Positions 18,079-24,218 of a stretch of DNA of 46,432 nt are shown here, piece by piece. This stretch comes from Alistipes sp. (lineage in GTDB: Bacteria; Bacteroidota; Bacteroidia; Bacteroidales; Rikenellaceae): the NCBI GenBank assembly GCA_017416915.1, contig JAFQAN010000022.1, forward strand, positions 1 to 46,432, given 5' to 3'. The notes beneath the pieces were generated by a model that searched no databases, had not been told where the DNA came from, and saw only the letters and a list, made by a program, of their open reading frames with translations. How positions within the stretch are numbered: the stretch's first letter is position 1; each line of letters begins with the position of its first letter. A program made the translations under genes and the position numbers.

Positions 18079-18486
18079 ATGAGCAATATGCAACAACGAT
18101 ACCGCGTCGCCATCCTCGGCAGCTCGCTACATATTGCGCGTGCCATAGCTGCGCGCCTGCAATCGGAGCCATATACCGTACTGGTCTTCGACAACGCCGA
18201 CGAACTCCTCGACGTGGCGGCATTCCACCACCTCAGCCTCGTACTCGTCGCCGTCGATAACTACTCCACCACGGACAACGCCCTATATCGCACGGTGGAG
18301 CGGCTGCGGCGCGCAGATGTCGAGATATTTGTCATCACGCACCACCACAGCGTACGCCACACACTACACCTTTTGGGTGCGGGTGTTAGGCAGTGTATGA
18401 CCTTTCCTATCGCCGTGGAGCGGCTACGACGCAAGATAATAGAACATTTGGCTACAAAGCCGATATATATGGAGCCTGTATCGTAG
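18079..18486 (+). CDS. Degenerate response-regulator receiver-like protein
   Basis: A 135-residue protein, counting from the ATG at 18079 (a TTG further upstream is less likely). The alternation of hydrophobic strands and helices resembles a CheY-like receiver: YRVAILG, TVLVFD, LVLVAVD with D60 where the phosphoacceptor would be, VEIFVIT, then the end of the fold at TFPIAVERLRRKI. The acidic pair near the N-terminus is replaced by LGSS, and the conserved lysine before the cis-proline is phenylalanine (F109-P110), so normal phosphorylation is doubtful. There is no output domain. It lies between divergent rplU and cysQ. Function unknown; a pseudo-receiver or protein-interaction role is an inference. 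Confidence 0.6.
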   Translation: MSNMQQRYRVAILGSSLHIARAIAARLQSEPYTVLVFDNADELLDVAAFHHLSLVLVAVDNYSTTDNALYRTVERLRRADVEIFVITHHHSVRHTLHLLGAGVRQCMTFPIAVERLRRKIIEHLATKPIYMEPVS

Positions 18487-18515
18487 CACGGCACAATAAA
18501 ATATTGTCGCACAAT

Positions 18516-18547
18516 GTTGTAAATATCGAAATATATTCTTAACTTTA
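18516..18547 (+). promoter_or_regulatory. Promoter of cysQ
   Basis: GTTG (18516-18519), 20 bases, TAACTTTA (18540-18547), followed by a leader of under 15 bases to the ATG at 18562. Confidence 0.5.
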
Positions 18548-18561
18548 CAAAACCAACCATA

Positions 18562-19413
18562 ATGATACCTAAAACCATTGCTACGATGATAGACGACCGC
18601 ATCAGAGAGTACCTACTACCACAGCAGTTCAACGCTGCGGTACGTGCAGGCGCCGCCATTATGAAGATATACAAACATAGCGACGACTACGACATATCGC
18701 TCAAAAGCGACCACACGCCAATCACCGTTGCCGACCGTATGGCGCACAACACCATCAAGGAGGCACTGGGTACCACGCGCATCCCCATACTCTCGGAGGA
18801 GGGACGCCAGATGCTCTACGACGAGCGCCGCAACTGGGAGCTATATTGGTTGGTTGATCCGTTGGATGGTACGGTAGAGTTTATCAAGGGCAACAACGAG
18901 TTTACGGTGAACATAGCCCTTATGGAGCAGAACGAGTGCATCAGCTCGGTGATATATGTACCCTACCACCACAAGATATATATCGCTGAGAGGGGTCGTG
19001 GCGCGTGGGTTATGCACGGCGTAGAGCCAGACGCCTTGGCAGCATATAGCTACGACGAGATACATAGCAATATGGTGTCATTGCCTCTTGCCGAGGCTCG
19101 TCACGACGTCTTCCGCGTGGCGGTGTCGCGCTCACACCAAACCGACGAGACACATAGCCATATCGCCACACTGCGCGAGCAGCACCCCGACTTGGAGGTT
19201 ATCGAGCAGGGCAGCTCGTATAAGTTCTGCCTGCTTGCCGAGGGCGTTGCCGACTACTACATACGCACCACTACCACATCGGAGTGGGATACCGCCGCAG
19301 GCGAACTTATCCTCGCCGAGACGGGCGGCACTACCCTATCGTACCCCGAGGGCAAACGCCTGTCGTATAATAAAGAGGTGTTAGATAACCCGTGGTTTGT
19401 CGCCAAGAGATAA
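18562..19413 (+). CDS. cysQ: 3'(2'),5'-bisphosphate nucleotidase CysQ
   Basis: A 283-residue inositol-monophosphatase-fold enzyme that should hydrolyse 3'-phosphoadenosine 5'-phosphate to AMP, clearing a by-product of sulfate assimilation. Metal-site motifs are in order: LSEEG (78-82), the hallmark WLVDPLDGT (97-104) and SEWDTAAGELILAETGG near residues 240-256. Length and motifs are typical. It is a single-gene unit with its own promoter, convergent with the lipoprotein gene beyond repeat D. Inositol monophosphatase activity is an alternative, but the SDHTPIT segment favours CysQ. Confidence 0.9.
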   Translation: MIPKTIATMIDDRIREYLLPQQFNAAVRAGAAIMKIYKHSDDYDISLKSDHTPITVADRMAHNTIKEALGTTRIPILSEEGRQMLYDERRNWELYWLVDPLDGTVEFIKGNNEFTVNIALMEQNECISSVIYVPYHHKIYIAERGRGAWVMHGVEPDALAAYSYDEIHSNMVSLPLAEARHDVFRVAVSRSHQTDETHSHIATLREQHPDLEVIEQGSSYKFCLLAEGVADYYIRTTTTSEWDTAAGELILAETGGTTLSYPEGKRLSYNKEVLDNPWFVAKR

Positions 19414-19485
19414 GCTACGTCGCTGACAAAACGGGACAGGGGAGCAACTGAGAACGGCGGGAGGCGCGAGATTAGCTGCGTGGCA

Positions 19486-19615
19486 GTGCAAGAGAGTGCG
19501 GGCTGTGCGTGGCAGTACCACCGATAAAGAGATTGGGCTGAATGGATAGTACTAAACGTACACTCCATTCAGCCCAATTGTTTAGGCGGCGCTGATGTGC
19601 CGCTATCACGACAAG
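19486..19615. repeat. GTAC-tip hairpin unit D (degenerate left end)
   Basis: A unit of about 130 bases. The right end CCGCTATCACGACAAG is intact, and the arm ATTGGGCTGAATGGA pairs perfectly with TCCATTCAGCCCAAT (a near copy of B1); the tip is GTAC-TAAAC-GTAC. The left end has decayed to AGTGCAAGAGAGTGCGG, so the start is approximate. Upstream, 19430-19485 holds a worn remnant of the decamer/octamer block (CGGGACAG, CTGAGAACGG, GGCGCGAGATT). Confidence 0.7.
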
Positions 19616-19632
19616 GGGTCTTGCGACCCCTT
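19613..19632 (-). terminator. Stem-loop downstream of the 939-residue lipoprotein gene
   Basis: AAGGGGTC-TTGC-GACCCCTT is a perfect 8-bp stem with a tetraloop 19 bases past the stop codon. There is no clear T-run, so it may act together with hairpin unit D. Confidence 0.5.
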
Positions 19633-19650
19633 ATCGAATCTAATCAAAGA

Positions 19651-22470
19651 CTACATCTCAGCCTTGATCATAAAGGGCTCGAAGTAGTTACCCTCAGCAT
19701 CACACCAAGTGGTCCAAATCTCCATCATACCCTCAGTACCATAAAATACATCACCTATAACACCAGGAACCTCTACCCAATTCTCAATCCAGTTCCAGTC
19801 AGCATCATACTCACCCTTATCTACGAAGTAGCCATCAGCGCTGTACTCGCAAACAATAACTTCATCGTGAGAAGAGATATACTGAATCATAGCTGTTGCA
19901 CTGGTTGTATCAATACCAAACTCGGTGAAGTTACCAACATGCTCAGCAATAGAGTATGCGGTGTAGCCCTCCTTAGGAGCTACATACCACTTAAATGTAT
20001 AGAAGTCAGCAACAATCTCCTCCTCATACATTGCAACAACGGGCTTGCTGCTCTCCCACTCTGCGTCGGTCTTGTAGCGAATAGTACCCATATTCATTGT
20101 GGGGGTAAACTCAACAGCAGTTACCTTTGACAGCTTGAAGTTCTCATCCATAGCAGCAACGCAAACTACATATGTTGAGCCAGCAGCACAACCCTTGTAG
20201 GTAATCTGACCGTTCTCGAATGAGCTACCATAATACGAAGCTGCCGTATTATTATCTGAGTGGTGAACAGTGTATGGGCTATCTGAGTTCAAAACAAAAT
20301 ATGTAGATGCGCCATCAGCAGATGCCTTACATCTCTCTTTCCAATCATTGCTGCTAACACCCATTACCTTATAGAGGAACTTAACGGCACCATCACAAGC
20401 AACATCAATCTTAACACTCTCGTAGTTAAGGTCTGAAACCTCCACATCAACAACGAGGTCGCTGTACTCGATAGCCTTGTAGCCATACTCATAGGCAATG
20501 GGCTTACCCAACTTACCATCAGCATCAGCAGCCACAGCAAAGAGCATAAACCTATCACCAGGCTCACCCTCAACCGTCCAAGTACCAGCCGTACACCAAA
20601 TAGTATCGCCACCGTTCTTTACTGTCTCTGCCTTATTCTCGGGATCCATCAAGTACTCAATAATAAGCTCATCGGTATTGTAAGCAGCAGCCTCAAATAC
20701 GGGAACATACTTGAAGTAAACAAATGGCACCTTATCGGCATTAGCATTCAATACTACGGTCATCTGAGTATAGTCGTTGTAAGTGTCCGCCTCATTAACA
20801 GTAAACTCGATAGCACCACCAGATGTCTCCAAAGCCTTGGTAGCGAACTCCCAATAGAGGACATCGCTCTCTGTAAATACCAAAGACTCGTTCTCGGGAA
20901 CAATCCAGAAGATGTAATCATGACCAGGCAGTGCAGAATAGAAGCTCTCCAAACCTGAGATAGGACCAGTATAATTCAACTGAGTATTCGCATAGCCCCA
21001 CTGGAAGTAATAGTTGTTATCATTTGCATAGCTTGCATAATACTTAGTCGAGAACTCATCGGCATTGCTAATACCACAGAGGTAGCTATTAGCACCCTGC
21101 AACGAGAACTCTACATCTACGTCCAAGATACTCTGGTTAGTAACCTTGAAGTCAGCAACCAAATGGCGATAATCAAGAGTGATCAAATCGAATTCCGTGG
21201 CAATCATACCATCATAATTGGCATTCCACATACCTGGGCAAGCCCATATAACGTATTCGGCACCAGGAGTTAGCTCTACTGAAGAGCCGTCCATATAGCT
21301 GAGAAGTTCATCATACGCATAGAACAACTCATTGCCATAATAAAAGTCAAGCATACCATTGAACTGAGCAGGATAGCTGTAATAAGGGCAAGCCACAACC
21401 TCAGCTACAATCTTATCACCGTCAAACTCTGACTTAGGAACAAAACCGAACCATACAACACCTGCACAATAAGGATCCCAACCATTATTAACAAAGGTTA
21501 CGCCCTCTGAGTCAGCGCTGATAGTAACAGCCTTAGACGAAACTCGCATCTTAGCGATAGCAGAACTTCCGTTCTCGAAGGTTACAAGCATCTTAACCTC
21601 GCCACCCTCAGAAGCAGCACCCGAAGCAATTGCCTCACCAGAGGGAGCAGTAAAGTAGATCTCTACCTCACCAATAGCGCCAAAGTTCTCCTTAGCGTAC
21701 TCGTCCTCAACGACCTCAACAGACCAACCTGCGGGCAACTGGAACATATAATCAGCATACTCGCCAATGTTAGCATACAACGGGAGAGCCGTTGTAGTGC
21801 CAGGAGCAGCATACGCAGCATCTGTCCACACTGCAATAGCCTGACCCTCAACGTGTACCTTAACTACGGTACCATCAGCCATTGTGAACTGAGCGTAGAG
21901 AGGAATCGGGTTATCGTTCTCGTCGAACTGCCACTGAGAGTAGATAATCTCAGCCTTAACAACGCCAGTGTAAGTGCCAGTAGCTACCCAGCTATTACCG
22001 CCGTCGAACGATACCTCAACTGAGTTGGTCTCCTCGTTTACACGAGTCATAGGCTCTGCACCGATAACGGGGCAGTTTGCACCATTTACAGAGATAAGAA
22101 CAGCCTCGCCCTCAGCATTGTACTGAGCCCAATACTTAACGCCATCGTAATCAACGATAGTGATAACGCCATCGAGGTTAGCCTCGGGCTGAACGGTAAA
22201 TACGGTGTCATCAGACAAGGTAACGGTAGTAGTACCATCGTCGTTGGTAACAACACTCTTAACGGTTACCTGACCATCAACAAGGGCTCTGAGCTGGTCG
22301 ATTTGAGACTGCAAGTCATCGCGAAGCTGAGCAAGCTCCTTCTTCACGTTGTCAATCTCACCACGCAATTCGGTATCGTCGTACTGACACGACACAACCG
22401 ATGAAGCCAACATAGCCACAACAACAGTGCAGCCAATGATAGCTTTCAGATTAGAGAAAAACTTTTTCAT
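19651..22470 (-). CDS. Large surface lipoprotein with coiled-coil stalk (DUF4988-like)
   Basis: A 939-residue protein with a lipoprotein signal (lipobox SVVSC, C28). A heptad-rich coiled coil follows (ELRGEIDNVKKELAQLRDDLQSQ region, about 33-66), then a short beta domain (VTVTLSDDTVFTV) as in DUF4988 Bacteroidota surface proteins. The rest is beta-rich. At least three similar segments begin near residues 430, 545 and 680 (YRHLVADFKV, GGAIEFTVNEAD, YSDLVVDVEV), each with a W/Y-rich body, probably Ig or fibronectin-like domains. Acidic residues soon after the cysteine (QYDD) fit surface export. There is no enzymatic motif; I infer adhesion or glycan binding. It has its own strong promoter. Confidence 0.75.
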   Translation of the reverse strand: MKKFFSNLKAIIGCTVVVAMLASSVVSCQYDDTELRGEIDNVKKELAQLRDDLQSQIDQLRALVDGQVTVKSVVTNDDGTTTVTLSDDTVFTVQPEANLDGVITIVDYDGVKYWAQYNAEGEAVLISVNGANCPVIGAEPMTRVNEETNSVEVSFDGGNSWVATGTYTGVVKAEIIYSQWQFDENDNPIPLYAQFTMADGTVVKVHVEGQAIAVWTDAAYAAPGTTTALPLYANIGEYADYMFQLPAGWSVEVVEDEYAKENFGAIGEVEIYFTAPSGEAIASGAASEGGEVKMLVTFENGSSAIAKMRVSSKAVTISADSEGVTFVNNGWDPYCAGVVWFGFVPKSEFDGDKIVAEVVACPYYSYPAQFNGMLDFYYGNELFYAYDELLSYMDGSSVELTPGAEYVIWACPGMWNANYDGMIATEFDLITLDYRHLVADFKVTNQSILDVDVEFSLQGANSYLCGISNADEFSTKYYASYANDNNYYFQWGYANTQLNYTGPISGLESFYSALPGHDYIFWIVPENESLVFTESDVLYWEFATKALETSGGAIEFTVNEADTYNDYTQMTVVLNANADKVPFVYFKYVPVFEAAAYNTDELIIEYLMDPENKAETVKNGGDTIWCTAGTWTVEGEPGDRFMLFAVAADADGKLGKPIAYEYGYKAIEYSDLVVDVEVSDLNYESVKIDVACDGAVKFLYKVMGVSSNDWKERCKASADGASTYFVLNSDSPYTVHHSDNNTAASYYGSSFENGQITYKGCAAGSTYVVCVAAMDENFKLSKVTAVEFTPTMNMGTIRYKTDAEWESSKPVVAMYEEEIVADFYTFKWYVAPKEGYTAYSIAEHVGNFTEFGIDTTSATAMIQYISSHDEVIVCEYSADGYFVDKGEYDADWNWIENWVEVPGVIGDVFYGTEGMMEIWTTWCDAEGNYFEPFMIKAEM

Positions 22471-22555
22471 AAAATAGTTATTAAAATGGTTTGAAATAGT
22501 GTTTTATGTGTTTTAACGAAACATCGCACAATAGTAATCGCGATATTTCATATTA

Positions 22556-22586
22556 CAAAAGTAGTAATAATTCTTTGATTTGCAAA
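22556..22586 (-). promoter_or_regulatory. Promoter of the 939-residue lipoprotein gene
   Basis: On the minus strand TTTG (22586-22583), 19 bases, TACTTTTG (22563-22556), an ideal match. The leader is about 80 bases. Confidence 0.7.
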
Positions 22587-22699
22587 TTTTTTAGCGGAAA
22601 TAACGATATTTTTTTGCATAGTTATCGCATAATTAGTTGGGATATATGGATAAATTGCGTGATACAATGCATAAAAAAGCGTTTACAGGGGCTGAGACG

Positions 22700-23130
22700 A
22701 GGGTATGCGACGGGGAGCAATGGGTGGCGCGCGGGAGGCGGGGACGGCGGGGTGCGGGGTGCGGGAAGGTGCGCGATTGACTGGAAGGGGCGCGGGAGGC
22801 GGGGACAGCGCGGGAGATGGAGAGGGGCGCGGGAGATGGGGAGGGGCGCGCGATTGACTGGGAGGGGCGCGATTGACTGGGAGGGGCGCGCGATTGACTG
22901 GGAATGACTGAGAATGACTGAGAATGACTGAGAAGCGCGCCTACGAGACGGCGGGACTGCGGGACGACGGGACGACGAGACTGCGAGACGACGAGACTGC
23001 GAGACGACGAGACGACGAGACCACGGGACGACGAGACTGCGAGACAACGGGACAACGGGACAACGGGACACCTGAAAAACACAGGCGTTCTCAGGCGTTC
23101 CCAGGCATTCTCAGTCGTGCGTGGCAGTGC
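22700..23130. repeat. Composite intergenic repeat E (longest copy)
   Basis: GC-rich purine repeats (GGGGCGCGGGAGATGG type, 22720-22850) lead into several copies of GCGCGATTGACTGGGA and forward decamers TGACTGAGAA (about 22890-22934). Sixteen exact-length CGRGACNN octamers follow (22944-23071), then CTGAAAAACACAGGC and reverse decamers (about 23085-23115). All frames read through it give Ser/Arg/Val repeats and no credible protein. 22587-22700 holds AT-rich sequence without a recognised feature. Confidence 0.8.
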
Positions 23131-23150
23131 GCTATCGAGCGTGGTCGATT

Positions 23151-23288
23151 AGTGAATTTAGAGAGTTTAATGAGTTTAGGGATGTGCGGGCGATGCCCGC
23201 TACAAACCAAGTATCGGACGTCGTACCGCTAAATCGGGCGGCGCGCTCCCTAACCTCTCTAAATTCTCTAATCTCACTAAACTCCCTA
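23151..23288. repeat. Second inverted tandem pair inside cluster E
   Basis: The left array, starting AGTGAATTTAGAGAG and ending TTTAGGGA (to about 23181), is the inverse of the right array from TCCCTAACCTCTCTAAATTC to ACTAAACTCCCT (about 23247-23288). About 65 bases between them include GCGGGCGATGCCCGC. It mimics the decamer architecture with a different word. Confidence 0.65.
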
Positions 23289-23292
23289 CTAA

Positions 23293-23320
23293 CTGCGCGC
23301 TATCGCCACGCTCCCAAGCG
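23293..23320. repeat. 28-base dispersed repeat, copy 2
   Basis: Differs by one base from 16871-16898. It sits 6 bases before the left end of unit E1. Confidence 0.6.
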
Positions 23321-23326
23321 AGATTG

Positions 23327-23453
23327 CTTGGCGTCAGAGTGGTGCAGATGTGGTACATCGCAAAAGAGAGTACCACGGGATAGTACTAAAACGTACAGCC
23401 CGTGGTACTTTACTTTTAGGGATGTGCCGCAGATGCGCCGCTATCACGTCAAG
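23327..23453. repeat. GTAC-tip hairpin unit E1
   Basis: A 127-base unit with ends CTTGGCGTCAGAGTGG and CCGCTATCACGTCAAG. The arm GAGTACCACGGG pairs with CCCGTGGTACTT, where B2 and C2 have GTGCCGTGGG with CCCACGGCAC: both sides changed together. The tip is GTAC-TAAAAC-GTAC. Confidence 0.8.
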
Positions 23454-23471
23454 CTCTTATCACAGAAATTG

Positions 23472-23599
23472 AATTTTTGTCAGAAGGGTGCCGAGTGCTA
23501 CACTCGGCAAAAATGCCGTCGATGGGTAGTACTTGCGCGTACGTCCCATTGACGGCATTTTTTGTTAGGGGACGCAATCGACCCCTTATCACAAAAATT
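23472..23599. repeat. GTAC-tip hairpin unit E2 with altered ends
   Basis: A 128-base unit whose ends are AATTTTTGTCAGAAGGG and CCCCTTATCACAAAAATT instead of the usual CTTGGCGT and ACGCCAAG, still fully paired. The arm TGCCGTCGATGGG pairs with CCCATTGACGGCA, and the tip is GTAC-TTGCGC-GTAC. An extra small hairpin GCCGAGTG-CTA-CACTCGGC lies on the left side (about 23489-23508). The right end overlaps the stop codon of the gene at 23598. Confidence 0.78.
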
Positions 23600-24047
23600 A
23601 CTTAACTGCCGCCTGCTCCTGAGCCTTAACACGTGCAATCTCTGCCTTAGCCTGAGCAACCTTTCCCTTGTACTCAGCCTCGGTAGATTTTGTCTTAGCC
23701 TTAGCTGCGGTTATCTCCTGCTTGGTGCGGGCTGCCTCCTGCTTATAACGTGCATCGGCAACACTAATCTTCATCTTTGCCTCATTAACCTTGCGCTTCT
23801 GCTCGGCAACAACAACCTTGTAATGCTCCTTGACGCTCTGCAACTCGCTCTTTGCCAACTCAACACGATGGTTTGCGGCATCGGTGATACGACGCTCCTC
23901 GCTACGTACCTCACTCACGGCGCGCTTATGCTCGGCAACAGCACGGTCATACTCAATCTGCGCCTCGGCAAGGGTGCGTACAGGCTCCTGCGCCGTGGCT
24001 GTGCCTACGGCAGCAAACAACAACATCGTAAAAAACAATCTCTTCAT
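23598..24047 (-). CDS. Periplasmic coiled-coil protein of unknown function
   Basis: A 149-residue protein from the ATG at 24047 (a TTG three codons earlier is less likely). A signal peptide (MKRLFFTMLLFAAVGTATAQ) precedes an almost continuous Ala/Glu/Lys-rich helix (AEAQIEYDRAVAEHKRAVSEV to the C-terminus) with heptad spacing, and no globular domain is evident. It should be a soluble periplasmic rod. I do not recognise a family. The gene stands alone between its promoter and hairpin unit E2, which overlaps its stop codon. Confidence 0.7.
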   Translation of the reverse strand: MKRLFFTMLLFAAVGTATAQEPVRTLAEAQIEYDRAVAEHKRAVSEVRSEERRITDAANHRVELAKSELQSVKEHYKVVVAEQKRKVNEAKMKISVADARYKQEAARTKQEITAAKAKTKSTEAEYKGKVAQAKAEIARVKAQEQAAVK

Positions 24048-24098
24048 CTCTCTCAAATTTTAGGTATGTTACAATTTGAAAATAGTACTTCGTTGATA

Positions 24099-24131
24099 CA
24101 AAGTTACGAATTTTATCCTAAAAAGTGCAAA
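24099..24131 (-). promoter_or_regulatory. Promoter of the coiled-coil protein gene
   Basis: On the minus strand TTTG (24131-24128), 21 bases, TAACTTTG (24106-24099), immediately past the starch operon terminator. Confidence 0.6.
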
Positions 24132-24146
24132 TAATTATCAAAAATA

Positions 24147-24184
24147 ACACAGGGGCATCCAAAACCGTGTGGATGACCCTGTGT
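24147..24184 (-). terminator. Rho-independent terminator of the starch operon
   Basis: On the minus strand ACACAGGG and CCCTGTGT, extended by CATCC/GGATG, form a long stem followed by TTATTTTT. It is 35 bases beyond the stop of the last GH13 gene. Confidence 0.85.
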
Positions 24185-24218
24185 CGCAAAGCATTTAGTG
24201 ATATGTGGGAATTATATG

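Noticed and set aside
22944-23071. CRISPR-like array from regular repeats
   Set aside because: The period is only 8 bases with no spacers, and there are no cas genes; it is a simple tandem repeat.
22622-23082. Ser/Arg/Val-rich open frames in the octamer blocks (also near 7886-8239 and 13715-13984)
   Set aside because: They arise because an 8-base repeat without stops cycles through all frames. No signal, domain or plausible start is present.
8230-23599. Integron attC sites, because structured sites follow genes in one orientation
   Set aside because: The ends do not match the RYYYAAC/GTTRRRY core sites, no tyrosine integrase is present, and the neighbouring genes are housekeeping genes rather than cassettes.
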